IMG/VR virus record: IMGVR_UViG_3300032323_001214
Location: 1 to 64,000 of that record
DNA: 64,000 nt
Source of the DNA: a virus
Direction: 5' to 3' (one strand)
Position 1 is the stretch's first letter; every line of letters begins with the position of its first letter. Positions 49,773 through 58,770 of this stretch are shown here, in pieces. The notes beneath the pieces are model-generated. The model did no database searches. It was given only the letters and a program-made list of their open reading frames with translations, and was not told where the DNA came from. A program made the translations under genes and the position numbers.

Positions 49773-52745
49773 TCATGGTGCATACTCCGTAATCATCATT
49801 TTGTAAGTTGTTAAATTTACCGAATCAGGTGTCACTAACAATCGAAGTGTCGCCGGATTAATAATGTCGCCTGCTACATATACAACTGAAAATGTACCAG
49901 TGCCCCCGTTTATTTGTAAACTACCAAATTCATTCCATACTACGTTCGATCCATATACCACTGTTGATATTTTAGATGACTGTCTAGTAGATCCTGCTAC
50001 ATCAGTAGCAATAATGTGAAAATCTACACCTGATACATTTGCTACAGGCACTGACCATAGTATTTGATCCGTTGCAGTTGATGACGTGGTCGCAAAATAT
50101 ACATATTGAGTCGAGAATTTATAAACTCCTGCGCCCATTTGAGTAGTATTAGCAATCAAATTACCTGCAATTTGTAATGTATTAGTTGCTTCATTGAATG
50201 TGAAAAATGGACTGCCACCAAATACACCAGCGTCATTATATTGTACTTGAGTATTGCTGCCACCAGGCAAGCCATTGCCACCACCACTGCCTGTAGTCCA
50301 TGAAAGACCTCCGGCACCGTCAGTTGATAATAATTGCCCATTAACACCGCCATATATATGAATGTTTCCAATAGTACCCAAATTAACATTGGATGAAGTA
50401 TTAGTGTCGAATCTACCACTTACGTTAACTGTTTTTGTATTTCCTACAAATACATTACCTAATGTCGTGTTTCCTGTAACAGTTAAACCAGTGGTTGTTG
50501 TCTGACCGGATGTAGAAATATTTCCCGCAGAAAAATTACCGGATACACTAAATGCACCACCTATCGACAAATTGCCTGCATTTAAATTACCGGTAACATT
50601 TAATGAAATAAGATTACCAACACTTGTAATATTAGGTTGTGCATTGTTTCTTACTGTGCTTGCAGTGTCTACTGCTAAGTTTGCTACCGGAGTAGTTGAT
50701 AAAACTGTGAAGGGTGCCGTACCTGTATTAGCAGAAGATACAAATGTAACTGCGTTTGCTCTACCTAAAATGTTAGTGTTTCCACCAACAACAAGCATCT
50801 GAGTGTTGTTATTCCACGTAAAATTAGGACTACCTGCAAAACTACCATTGTTATTGTACTGGATGTAAGTGTTAAATCCACCAGGGACTCCATTGCCACC
50901 ACCATTACCGGTTTGTGCTGACCAACTTAAATTACCTGCACCATCAGTAGTCAATACATAATTAGGAGAGCCACCTGTAATAGTTATATTACCTACTGCA
51001 CCCAAATCAACCGGACCCTGTACTGTTAAGTCAATTAAGTTACCAACAGCCCAAATATTTGGTTGATCGTTAGTTGTTAATGTACCTGCTATCAATGTTG
51101 TTATAACATTTCCTGCAGTAAGGTTACCTGTAATATCTATGTCACTTTGTGTTCCGATACCACTCATACTGCCATTAAATGTAATATTACCATTTCCACC
51201 TGATACAGTAGTATCTACATTTAAGAATCCTAAATTACCAACAGTATGAATATTAGATTGTGTTTGAGTAGTTAATGTACCAGTTAAGAAATTTGCACTT
51301 ATTAGATTAGCGCCAGTTATATTACGTGCTGTTATATTACCTGATACTACTAGGTTGTTAAGTGTACCAACACTTGTAATGTTTGGTTGTGCGTTTACTG
51401 TTACGTTACCTGCATAATTAGCAACATTAGATATTATGGTGCTGTTCGCAGAGCCAGCAGTTAATGCGTATGTTGCATTTGCAACAGCACCGACTACATT
51501 GGCACCTGTAATGTAAGTAATCGGAGCTCCGTTACCACTTAGATAACTTGACGTTATCCAATTTGCTCCTGATATGTTACCTGATACGGTTAAACCATTT
51601 AATGTACCAACGCTTGTTATGTTAGGCTGTGATGCCGTAGTCAATACACCTGATAATTGAGTTGCACTAACTCTTGTTACAGCAATAACATTAGCTGCAT
51701 TAATATTACCCGACACCGTTAAATTACTTAATGTACCTACATTAGTAATATTTGGTTGATTTGCTGTTGTTAGTATGCCGGTTAAAAAGTTTGCACTTAC
51801 TGAATTACCGGCAGATATATTTGCTATTGATAGATTACCACTGGCTATTATGTTACCGGGTACAGTTAAATCATTTCCACCTAATACAAAATTAGAACCT
51901 AATGGATTAGTAAAAATTATAGCAGTAGCATTAGCTTGAACAGAGGCATTTCCTAAATAAATTGTATTTCCACTTAGATACAAGTCTTTCCAACGATTAG
52001 CAGATGTACCTAAGTTATATTGATTATTGGCACCCGGTATAATATTGCCGGCAACATTTAATCCAGTTAATGTACCAACGCTAGTAATATTTGGTTGTGC
52101 ATTAGTTGTTAATGTTCCTGTTAAACGATTAGCTGAAACAATATTAGCATTAGAAACATTTCCTATCAAATTGCCAATAAAATAATTAGCTGATACATTA
52201 CCATTTACAGTTATACCATTTGTTTCAATAGCAGTAATAGATGCATCTACTGCTGAAATATTAACAGTTTCCAATGTGTTAGTTGAACTGTTAAAGGTTA
52301 AATTTGCACTGGCATTCAATAATCCATTTGAATTAAATTGTAATTGATTGTTTGAGCCAGCGGCTGTAGCTTGAAATACAAATGGTGCACCATTAGCATA
52401 TCGGTAATTATCAGTTAATATATTGGTAACTGCTATGTTACCAGTTATAGTAACTACATTGGTTGTATTATTGAACCGGAACGCATCACTTGCGCCGGCA
52501 TTGCCTTGATTGTTAAAAAGTACTGCTGTGTTTGTGCCTGGCACAACAATATTGCCGGAGATATTACCTGTTACATTACCTATAAAATACGGGGCGGTAA
52601 TATTACCGGTGCTAGTAATAATGCTAGCGGTTAAATTTCCTATATTTGCTTTATTGGCAGTGATATTTCCGTTGGCGTCTACAACTGTAAACGGTGGTAT
52701 ACCTATCGTAAAACCACCCAGTGAATTGAATGCGTCTGATGCCAT
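49773..52745 (-). CDS. Giant Asn/Gly-rich tail fibre (990 aa)
   Basis: 990 aa. N-terminus MASDAFNSLGGFTIGIPPFT is a diverged version of the anchor of the two preceding fibres. Repeats of the pattern TNAQPNITSVGTLTGLNVAG run through the molecule, and the C-terminal 120 residues form a compact beta domain. The leader contains CAGGATA and a GATAAATA promoter at 52777-52784. It is the first gene of the adhesin region in transcription order. Confidence 0.86.
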   Translation of the reverse strand: MASDAFNSLGGFTIGIPPFTVVDANGNITANKANIGNLTASIITSTGNITAPYFIGNVTGNISGNIVVPGTNTAVLFNNQGNAGASDAFRFNNTTNVVTITGNIAVTNILTDNYRYANGAPFVFQATAAGSNNQLQFNSNGLLNASANLTFNSSTNTLETVNISAVDASITAIETNGITVNGNVSANYFIGNLIGNVSNANIVSANRLTGTLTTNAQPNITSVGTLTGLNVAGNIIPGANNQYNLGTSANRWKDLYLSGNTIYLGNASVQANATAIIFTNPLGSNFVLGGNDLTVPGNIIASGNLSIANISAGNSVSANFLTGILTTANQPNITNVGTLSNLTVSGNINAANVIAVTRVSATQLSGVLTTASQPNITSVGTLNGLTVSGNISGANWITSSYLSGNGAPITYITGANVVGAVANATYALTAGSANSTIISNVANYAGNVTVNAQPNITSVGTLNNLVVSGNITARNITGANLISANFLTGTLTTQTQSNIHTVGNLGFLNVDTTVSGGNGNITFNGSMSGIGTQSDIDITGNLTAGNVITTLIAGTLTTNDQPNIWAVGNLIDLTVQGPVDLGAVGNITITGGSPNYVLTTDGAGNLSWSAQTGNGGGNGVPGGFNTYIQYNNNGSFAGSPNFTWNNNTQMLVVGGNTNILGRANAVTFVSSANTGTAPFTVLSTTPVANLAVDTASTVRNNAQPNITSVGNLISLNVTGNLNAGNLSIGGAFSVSGNFSAGNISTSGQTTTTGLTVTGNTTLGNVFVGNTKTVNVSGRFDTNTSSNVNLGTIGNIHIYGGVNGQLLSTDGAGGLSWTTGSGGGNGLPGGSNTQVQYNDAGVFGGSPFFTFNEATNTLQIAGNLIANTTQMGAGVYKFSTQYVYFATTSSTATDQILWSVPVANVSGVDFHIIATDVAGSTRQSSKISTVVYGSNVVWNEFGSLQINGGTGTFSVVYVAGDIINPATLRLLVTPDSVNLTTYKMMITEYAP

Positions 52746-52776
52746 TTATGTATCCTGAAATATATTTCTTATGATA

Positions 52777-52784
52777 TATTTATC
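52777..52784 (-). promoter_or_regulatory. Late promoter GATAAATA
   Basis: Minus strand, 31 nt before the ATG at 52745. Confidence 0.66.
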
Positions 52785-52834
52785 AGTTATCCAAAATTAA
52801 ATCTGAAGAAAAAAGCACCCTAAAAATCTTTTTT

Positions 52835-52842
52835 TCTAAATA
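52835..52842 (+). promoter_or_regulatory. Late-promoter variant TCTAAATA
   Basis: Plus strand, 4-nt spacer to the ATG of the HNH gene at 52847. Confidence 0.5.
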
Positions 52843-52846
52843 CAAT

Positions 52847-53212
52847 ATGCTCACACGACAACAACCAAGACCATTATGTAAGAATTGTAACATAACACTT
52901 GCAAAACCAAATGGTGTAAGCAAGCACGGATTCAAAAAATGGCACAAGTATTGTGTTGAATGTAGTAAGGCAGCATATAATCCAAAACATGGATACTTAT
53001 TACATAAGAAAAATAAATGTGAGAAATGTGGTTTTGTTCCAGAAGATAAATGTCAGCTTGATATTGTGTATAAAGACGGCAATAAAAAGAACAAGGTAAA
53101 ATCTAATTTAAAAACTTTATGTGCTAACTGTAATAGACTTCACCAAAAGAAAGAAAGAGAAAAACGCAAAAGTATTTTAGATATAACAGTAGATAGTGAT
53201 TTTACTCTTTAA
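52847..53212 (+). CDS. HNH-type endonuclease, catalytic site altered
   Basis: 121 aa. Zinc pairs C11/C14 and C36/C39 (a ribbon), then the HNH core C58-x-x-C61...QLDIVYKDGN...C92-x-x-C95...H99. The usual catalytic D-H or H-H before I-D-G-N is replaced by V-Y-K (LDIVYKDGN), so cleavage activity is doubtful. It is the only plus-strand gene between the fibre and head regions and overlaps the convergent desaturase by 11 nt, typical of a mobile homing gene. No ribosome-binding site; TCTAAATA sits 4 nt upstream. Confidence 0.7.
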   Translation: MLTRQQPRPLCKNCNITLAKPNGVSKHGFKKWHKYCVECSKAAYNPKHGYLLHKKNKCEKCGFVPEDKCQLDIVYKDGNKKNKVKSNLKTLCANCNRLHQKKEREKRKSILDITVDSDFTL

Positions 53213-53912
53213 TACGTGTCTTAGCTAATCGGATGAATTTAAACAACGATAGCCACATATAACCAATATCAAACTCAAACCATTTTCTACTTAGTTTAGG
53301 ATTTGCAGGTTCTAAATGATGGTTATTGTGTAATTCTTCCCCTCCAATAATAATGCCAATTGGAATTATATTCGTGCTATAATCTTTGCTGTTTCCATTA
53401 CGATAACCCCATTTGTGTCCTGCGCCATTAATTACACCTGCTGCCCAGAAGGGTATCCAAATCATCTGTACTATCCATATCAAAATACCAATAGGACCAA
53501 ATAGTAAAACATCTATTAATAACATTAACACTACACCTGCATAGTTATAAGGTGTGTATACTTTTCTTTCTAACCAATCGTCGGGGGTGTCTCTACCAAA
53601 ATTAACTATCATTTTAGCATTCTTACCTGCAATGTAATAATAATACACCCCTCTGAATAGTATGTTCCATATGCCATATATTACAGGACTATGAGGGTCA
53701 CCTTCTTTGTCAGTTGTACTATGGTGCTTTCTATGTATAGCTACCCATTGTTTAGTAATCATTCCGGTAGTAAGCCACAACCATAATCTCATAAAATGAC
53801 TAAGTAGAGGGTTAAATTCAATTGCTTTATGTGCTTGACCTCTATGTAAGAATAGAGTAACACATACTATAGTGATGTGGGTAACTATTAAAGTGTATAA
53901 TATTGCGTTCAT
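53202..53912 (-). CDS. Membrane fatty-acid desaturase, paralogue 4
   Basis: 236 aa from the ATG at 53912 (the longer frame upstream includes a terminator hairpin and is rejected). Boxes HRGQAH (near 23), HRKHH (near 60) followed by DKEGDPHSP, and LHNNHH near 202 are complete. It diverges most from the three paralogues in the accessory block, with a GHKWGYRN element before box three. It is placed after the major capsid gene, behind a terminator, with its own CATAAATA promoter 4 nt before the ATG. Confidence 0.85.
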   Translation of the reverse strand: MNAILYTLIVTHITIVCVTLFLHRGQAHKAIEFNPLLSHFMRLWLWLTTGMITKQWVAIHRKHHSTTDKEGDPHSPVIYGIWNILFRGVYYYYIAGKNAKMIVNFGRDTPDDWLERKVYTPYNYAGVVLMLLIDVLLFGPIGILIWIVQMIWIPFWAAGVINGAGHKWGYRNGNSKDYSTNIIPIGIIIGGEELHNNHHLEPANPKLSRKWFEFDIGYMWLSLFKFIRLAKTRIKE

Positions 53913-53916
53913 TAGA

Positions 53917-53924
53917 TATTTATG
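53917..53924 (-). promoter_or_regulatory. Late promoter CATAAATA
   Basis: Minus strand, 4-nt spacer to the desaturase ATG at 53912, directly after the capsid-gene terminator. Confidence 0.72.
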
Positions 53925-53933
53925 CCCAATAAA

Positions 53934-53955
53934 AAAGAGCACCGAAGTGCTCTTT
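53934..53955 (-). terminator. Rho-independent terminator after the capsid gene
   Basis: 9-bp stem AAAGAGCAC/GTGCTCTTT. On the minus strand it has a TTCG tetraloop and is followed by TTTTTTATT. A second hairpin (CACAGAC/GTCTGTG, 53971-53988) stands between it and the capsid stop codon. Confidence 0.85.
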
Positions 53956-54011
53956 GATTCCTTCCCGTAACACAGACCGTAGTCTGTGCTCTCGAACAAG
54001 AAGATTTCGAT

Positions 54012-55208
54012 TTATTGGAACGTTAAATTCTGGACCGCAATTTCACCAACGTAGTCCGCTGCGTTACCGAAGCTGGATGCAGTGTTAGTCAATTCGATGT
54101 AACCATAACGTGTCATGAATGATACGACTGGTTCGAATGTTGACGGATCTAGAACAACACCAGAACTCATCAATGGGATGTATGGGCAATAGAATGCCGC
54201 TGCATCAGTTTCAGATGAACCCTTGTATCCAACTAGAACAGGAGTTGTGTCAGGAGCATAAGAGTCAACGAAAACTCTCATTGCACCGTTCAATGTACCA
54301 ACAAACTTAGTGTTTGTAGGAGCTTCGAATGTACCTTCTGTTGTACGTGCGAAAGCTGAAGTAGTTGCAGATTGCAATACTGTCAATGCTGCGCTAGAAA
54401 CAACAGCCCAGTTACCTGCGCCACGACGAGTACGTTGGGCGATCAAGTTAGCAACACGGTTGATTAGAACAGCTAGAGCAGCGTGTTCGTCACCAACGTA
54501 AGTAGCTGTACCTGATACAGTAGCTTGGTTGTATGTAAACTCTGTAGATGCTAGAGTACGTAGAGACAATAGAATTTCTTGGTCGATTTCAGCAGTAATT
54601 TCTTGTGCTAGAGCGGCCATGATTTCTGCTTCAACGTCAATACCATGCTGGCTTTGAGCGTCTTGAGCAGCTTCGAATGTCCAACGTGCTTGTAACTTAC
54701 GTGACTTAGCTTCAACAGCTTGACGCAAGATTTGTACGCTGATTTGCTTACCACCGTTACCTTCAAGAGCCGCTGTATTATTAGCAGTATAGCTTGAAGA
54801 TGTAGCAGTAGCTTGTGGTGTGCGTGAGTATGCCTGAGCAATCAAGAATGGACTCAACGCTTCTTGACCAGCAGTAACGCTAGTTGCAGCAGCAGATGTA
54901 TCTGTCAAAGATTGTGCATAACGTACACGTAATGTGTGAATTTGACCAACTGGTCCTGTCATTGGCTGAACGCCTACCAATTCGTTAGCAATAACGGTTG
55001 GCATAACACGACGGATAACAGGTAGAATAACACGGTTTAATGTAGCAATGTTACCTGCAGTTGTAGTACCGGCTGAAGATTCAGATAGTAACTGTTTTTT
55101 GGTGTTTTCTAAGATCACACCCATTGTTGAGCGGCGAGTACCCTTAAGGCCTTCTAGAAGGGCTTCTTTGGTCTCGTCCCAACGGCTTTCTAATAGAACT
55201 TTTGACAT
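54012..55208 (-). CDS. 23: Major capsid protein, gp23-like
   Basis: 398 aa. The start MSKVLLESRWDETKEALLEG and the body (NRVILPVIRRVMPTVIANELVGVQPMTGP) are characteristic of T4 gp23 major head proteins. A likely gp21 cleavage site is L41-S-E43 followed by SSAG, which would remove a 43-residue propeptide. The mature form builds the hexamers of the head. TTAGGAG precedes the ATG; a strong terminator follows. Confidence 0.95.
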   Translation of the reverse strand: MSKVLLESRWDETKEALLEGLKGTRRSTMGVILENTKKQLLSESSAGTTTAGNIATLNRVILPVIRRVMPTVIANELVGVQPMTGPVGQIHTLRVRYAQSLTDTSAAATSVTAGQEALSPFLIAQAYSRTPQATATSSSYTANNTAALEGNGGKQISVQILRQAVEAKSRKLQARWTFEAAQDAQSQHGIDVEAEIMAALAQEITAEIDQEILLSLRTLASTEFTYNQATVSGTATYVGDEHAALAVLINRVANLIAQRTRRGAGNWAVVSSAALTVLQSATTSAFARTTEGTFEAPTNTKFVGTLNGAMRVFVDSYAPDTTPVLVGYKGSSETDAAAFYCPYIPLMSSGVVLDPSTFEPVVSFMTRYGYIELTNTASSFGNAADYVGEIAVQNLTFQ

Positions 55209-55240
55209 TTTATATTTCTCCTAAATCTATGTCTTTATAA

Positions 55241-56350
55241 TTAAAGCCCTGCCAGACGCTTGATATCGATAACGTTGTCACGTTCTTCGTTCTCAACAAC
55301 ATCTTGTTTGGCAGATTTATCACCAGTAATTTCACTAATCATTGTTGACTCAGAAAGATTCTGCTTGGTAGCAATTTTTCTTTCAGCGCCACTGTTTAGT
55401 ACTGCTGGTAGATACTTATCGAAAGCGGCTTGTAGACGTGGTGTCTGGACGCTTTCTAGTAAGTTCTTCATTACGTTTGCTTTTTCTTCGTTCAATGAAC
55501 CAAGTAAATCAGCCATAGTCTTTTCACGTAGATTAGACTCTTTTATAATGCGAACTTCACGTTCTTTACTTTCAATCAACTTTTTAGATTGATTGATAGT
55601 CTCAATGGATTCAGCCAATTGAATATCTTTTTGTTGAAGTTGTGTCATTAGCTTTCTTGTTTCTGCTTTCTCATTTAAATGAGTAACAGAGAACTCTCCT
55701 GCAAATGCTTCAAATAAGCGACGGCCAAAGTTGTTTTCTTTTGCAACTTTAATGTCTTCTTTCAACTGACCTAATTCACCCTTTAATTGACTTGTTACAG
55801 CAGTAGACAATTTCTTAGCACTTTCAGCAACAAAACGTTGCTTCAATGCTTCTAATTGTTTACGGCCTTCTGCAACTAACTTAACCTTAGCTTCAACTAC
55901 TGCTTGTTTGTCTGTGGCGAATTCTTTAATTTCGCGGGCAAGAGCATGAACAATAAATTGTTCTAACTTTTGTTGACTTTCTTTAGCGATCATACGGTCA
56001 GAACGTAGTTCTTTAATTTCTTCGGCTAGTTTAGTAACCATAAAATCATTGAATTTTGTTGCTGATTCACGTAGTTTTTGTTGTGCGTTGATACGGTCTT
56101 CGTTCATTGCTTGTTTTTCAGCACGGAATTCTTCAATCTCGTCTGATAAACTGTCTGTAACCATCTTGTCAAGGGCTTCAACCATCACATGTCTATCATG
56201 TTCGTAACGTTGTGCAAATTCCTCGCGGAGTTCTGCACGAACTTGTTCGCGGGCTTCGTTCAATTTCATTTCCCAGGCTTCATTTAACTGTTGCCCGATA
56301 TCGTCATTGATAAGTCCACTCTCAAGTAATGGTTTGATAGCATCAAACAT
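55241..56350 (-). CDS. 22: Prohead core scaffold, gp22-like
   Basis: 369 aa, almost entirely coiled-coil and rich in Glu, Lys and Gln, in the position of T4 gp22 (between the protease and the capsid protein). Several LSE/ISE sites at the C-terminal end (NLSESTMISEITGD) fit the L/I-x-E preference of the head maturation protease, which degrades the core in T4. Its start overlaps the GIY-YIG gene by 8 nt. Confidence 0.88.
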   Translation of the reverse strand: MFDAIKPLLESGLINDDIGQQLNEAWEMKLNEAREQVRAELREEFAQRYEHDRHVMVEALDKMVTDSLSDEIEEFRAEKQAMNEDRINAQQKLRESATKFNDFMVTKLAEEIKELRSDRMIAKESQQKLEQFIVHALAREIKEFATDKQAVVEAKVKLVAEGRKQLEALKQRFVAESAKKLSTAVTSQLKGELGQLKEDIKVAKENNFGRRLFEAFAGEFSVTHLNEKAETRKLMTQLQQKDIQLAESIETINQSKKLIESKEREVRIIKESNLREKTMADLLGSLNEEKANVMKNLLESVQTPRLQAAFDKYLPAVLNSGAERKIATKQNLSESTMISEITGDKSAKQDVVENEERDNVIDIKRLAGL

Positions 56351-56969
56351 GCTTATTCCCCTTTATTTGATTTTCTTGCATTATCCATCCATTCAATTGA
56401 TTTTTACACCAACGATATATTGTCGTGTGTGAACAATTATTATCTTTGGCGGCATCAAAAGGTGTATGATACTGCTTGCCTTCAGGTGATATTATAATCC
56501 ATTTATTATTAGGATTATTAGTACCTGATTTAATTAAAGACATTTGTTTTAGAGATTCACGTGTGTGTGTTTTTCCTAAAAATGTCCCTAATTTTCCTTT
56601 TCGGTAAACAATATTTTGTTTAGCCAAATGTGTTCTTAACTTTTGTGCGTGATTTGTAGATTTTTTAATTCCCAAATTAACTGCACCATTAAATTTTGGT
56701 GTGGCATTGTGTCTGTTGAGGCTTCTAGGGTCTGACACCGCATCAAAGAAAGTTAAAATTTCTTGCTCTAACAAACGCATTTCTTTGGGGGCGCCTGTAG
56801 CAATAATTTCTTTTTTCCAGTTTTTACTATTTTCAATAATTAAAGGTTCTACTGTTTTACTAGAGCATATATAACCGTCATTTGGGTGACAGTTTTTTCT
56901 TGTCCTAGATCCAACATACCATTGCAATGTTTCTAGGTTCGTCCATTTATAAACATACGCAATGGTCAT
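56343..56969 (-). CDS. GIY-YIG homing endonuclease
   Basis: 208 aa. AYVYKWTN and WYVGSRT (Y7, Y18-V-G) form the GIY-YIG pair, with R22/R24 and E68/E70 (LEQE) as further active-site residues. The C-terminal half contains GKTHTRESLKQMS and an HTTIYRWCKNQLNGW helix-turn-helix, typical DNA-binding (NUMOD-like) modules of SegE/Seg endonucleases. It is inserted between the gp21 and gp22 genes with short overlaps, in place of the usual direct junction. Confidence 0.85.
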   Translation of the reverse strand: MTIAYVYKWTNLETLQWYVGSRTRKNCHPNDGYICSSKTVEPLIIENSKNWKKEIIATGAPKEMRLLEQEILTFFDAVSDPRSLNRHNATPKFNGAVNLGIKKSTNHAQKLRTHLAKQNIVYRKGKLGTFLGKTHTRESLKQMSLIKSGTNNPNNKWIIISPEGKQYHTPFDAAKDNNCSHTTIYRWCKNQLNGWIMQENQIKGNKHV

Positions 56970-57601
56970 TTTATCTTTAACTCCGAAATTAGTCGTTTAA
57001 CTTCCTCAGCTAAGTATTTTTGAACTTTATTATTACCCCTAGCTTCTTTAGCAATTTCCAAAACACGATGTCCGTGTTTCATGTTCATTAGTGATTCATA
57101 AATTGCTTTAGGATACGCATTTGGTGCGCTTGGTTGAGCAACAATATCCACAGTGACTATTTCAAAGTCACTGACACGGCCGTCCATATCGTTAACGTTA
57201 CCGCTACCTCTACTAGACACACCTAGTTTGACACCACTCTCCAACATAGTAGACACTAATTGTCCCATTGGAGTTGGTAAAATCTTTAATTTACCGAAGC
57301 CGTTTGCGCCATCCATCCACATTTGAGTAATCATATGTGATACACGATCCAAGTTAATCTTTAGATCATCCGGGTGGTCAACTTCGCCTAAGACTGAATA
57401 GCCTTCTAGAATTTGCTTGTTAAGAGTTTCAACTGCACTTTCTATCTCAGAAACAGGGTAAACACGCTCATTAGCGTTTTTTACCCCACCCTGAATGAAG
57501 ATCCCCTTCATATAAAGGGACTTCAAAGCGCCTTCACCTGACGACTCAACGACCATGTTAGCACGGTCGAATGTCAGATGCTCTTTGAGATACGAAGCCA
57601 T
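56966..57601 (-). CDS. 21: Prohead maturation protease, gp21-like
   Basis: 211 aa. H76 in EVDHP and the serine in GVSSRGSG (S129/S130) fit the catalytic His and Ser of the T4 gp21 (S77) protease family, with the DFEIVTVDIVAQPSAP strand ahead of the C-terminal helix. It processes capsid and core proteins at L-x-E/I-x-E sites before packaging. It overlaps the homing gene by four bases. Confidence 0.93.
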   Translation of the reverse strand: MASYLKEHLTFDRANMVVESSGEGALKSLYMKGIFIQGGVKNANERVYPVSEIESAVETLNKQILEGYSVLGEVDHPDDLKINLDRVSHMITQMWMDGANGFGKLKILPTPMGQLVSTMLESGVKLGVSSRGSGNVNDMDGRVSDFEIVTVDIVAQPSAPNAYPKAIYESLMNMKHGHRVLEIAKEARGNNKVQKYLAEEVKRLISELKIK

Positions 57602-57614
57602 TCTCTCAGATTCC

Positions 57615-58427
57615 TTATCTTACGATTCTTTTAGTAGTCTTACGTGACTCAGCAACTGGGCTACGTACTTTACCTGCTTCGTCTTTAGTGACTGGCTTTG
57701 GTGCAGACTCTAAATCAGCGTTTTTCTGTGCAGGAGCATTCTTCCAATTGTTAGCATCTTTTACAGATGTTTCACCTTTAGTATATGCATTGCTAGGTCC
57801 TTTTGGTCCTGTTGGAACTGATTCACTAGCACCACTGAACTTAACTGGCTTGCTATCCATACCAGCTTGACCACTATTTACTAGTGTTGGGCTTTTTGTC
57901 TGAACACCGTTATCACCGTGTGTTACTGAAACTTTCTTTAAAGTGATCGCTTCCATCATTGCTGGTTCTTCGTCACCAAATTCTTCTTCATCGGCGTCCA
58001 TATCCATGCCATCATCACCCATGTCGTCATCGCCCATGCCATCATCACCCATGATGTCTTCAAATTCTGCCATCAATTGATCTAGTTTGTCTTCTAAATC
58101 AACTACACGGTCTTCTAAGTCTTCTTCACCCATGTCATCATCAGCTTCTAAGTCACGAGTTAAATCTTCACCGTCTTTTTCAGCTTCATCATCGAATTCG
58201 ATATCGGCTTCATCTTCTTCGTTCATGCCTTCTTCTTCAACGTTAATTTCGTCTAGTAAGTCACCAACTTGTCCGCCCATACCTTCTTCCATGCTTTCTT
58301 CGTCCATCATAGATTCATAAATCTCACGGGATTTTTCAACTACGATATCATGGAATAAAGCTTTAGCTTGTTCTTCATTTTCATTGATAATAAGTTCAAT
58401 GAGTTGTTCAAATTTTTTGTTGTCCAT
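57615..58427 (-). CDS. Acidic prohead core protein
   Basis: 270 aa. The central 110 residues are extremely rich in Asp, Glu and Met (IMGDDGMGDDDMGDDGMD), an intrinsically disordered stretch. The N-terminal helix MDNKKFEQLIELIINENEEQ and the basic C-terminus (RKTTKRIVR) flank it. It stands between the portal and the protease, the place of T4 gp67/gp68 core proteins. ACTAAATA (58462-58469) and AGGAGA form its promoter and ribosome-binding site. Confidence 0.78.
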   Translation of the reverse strand: MDNKKFEQLIELIINENEEQAKALFHDIVVEKSREIYESMMDEESMEEGMGGQVGDLLDEINVEEEGMNEEDEADIEFDDEAEKDGEDLTRDLEADDDMGEEDLEDRVVDLEDKLDQLMAEFEDIMGDDGMGDDDMGDDGMDMDADEEEFGDEEPAMMEAITLKKVSVTHGDNGVQTKSPTLVNSGQAGMDSKPVKFSGASESVPTGPKGPSNAYTKGETSVKDANNWKNAPAQKNADLESAPKPVTKDEAGKVRSPVAESRKTTKRIVR

Positions 58428-58461
58428 TGTTGTCTCCTGAATGTTAATGGCTTCGTAGAAT

Positions 58462-58469
58462 TATTTAGT
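58462..58469 (-). promoter_or_regulatory. Late promoter ACTAAATA
   Basis: Minus strand, 34 nt before the ATG at 58427, with AGGAGA in the leader. Confidence 0.58.
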
Positions 58470-58480
58470 GGGTATCATAA

Positions 58481-58508
58481 AAAACAGCACATTAAGTGCT
58501 GATTTTTT
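58481..58508 (-). terminator. Rho-independent terminator
   Basis: CAGCAC/GTGCTG stem (5-nt loop) followed on the minus strand by TTTTTT; A-rich on the other side. It ends the portal and 77-aa gene transcript before the next promoter. Confidence 0.8.
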
Positions 58509-58531
58509 ACGTTTTTAGTAGAGATAGCGAT

Positions 58532-58765
58532 TTATATAGATGGAGTTTCGCCTTGTTGTGCATTTTGTGCTCCATATTGCTCATGTACTTTTTTCAAATA
58601 CTTAGCTTTTTCATAATTTCTAACATCATTCATCTTACGTAATTTACGTATTTGTTTCAATGTTAATTTAGTTTTTCGGCTTTCTTTCCACTTAGGTTTA
58701 CTATTATCAGACTCTACATCTTGATAACCTGGAATAGCTGGTTCAAACATTTCAAATAATTTCAT
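58532..58765 (-). CDS. Small prohead/core-type protein (77 aa)
   Basis: 77 aa, highly basic in the middle (KESRKTKLTLKQIRKLRKMND). N-terminus MKLFEMFEPAIPG. It lies directly behind the portal gene, where T4 has small head-core genes; identification as a gp67/gp68-like protein is by position. CATAAATA stands 5 nt before the ATG and there is no Shine-Dalgarno sequence. Confidence 0.65.
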   Translation of the reverse strand: MKLFEMFEPAIPGYQDVESDNSKPKWKESRKTKLTLKQIRKLRKMNDVRNYEKAKYLKKVHEQYGAQNAQQGETPSI

Positions 58766-58770
58766 ATACT

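Noticed and set aside
40573-50802. Long open frames on the plus strand opposite the giant fibre genes (for example 42937-44091, 384 codons)
   Set aside because: They are antisense to Asn/Gly/Thr-rich repeats; their Pro/Leu/Val/Ala-rich, repeat-like translations are the mirror image of the real coding strand and show no start signals.
40173-52745. Diversity-generating retroelement
   Set aside because: Variable-looking fibre ends raised the idea, but no reverse transcriptase or template repeat is visible in this window.
3382-53999. Upstream in-frame start codons giving longer proteins at 3393, 4333, 5879, 9934, 27627, 31307, 31464 and 53999
   Set aside because: These extensions overlap promoters, terminators or neighbouring genes, or lack a ribosome-binding site; the internal ATGs are preceded by AGG-type sites or sit at the usual distance from a late promoter.
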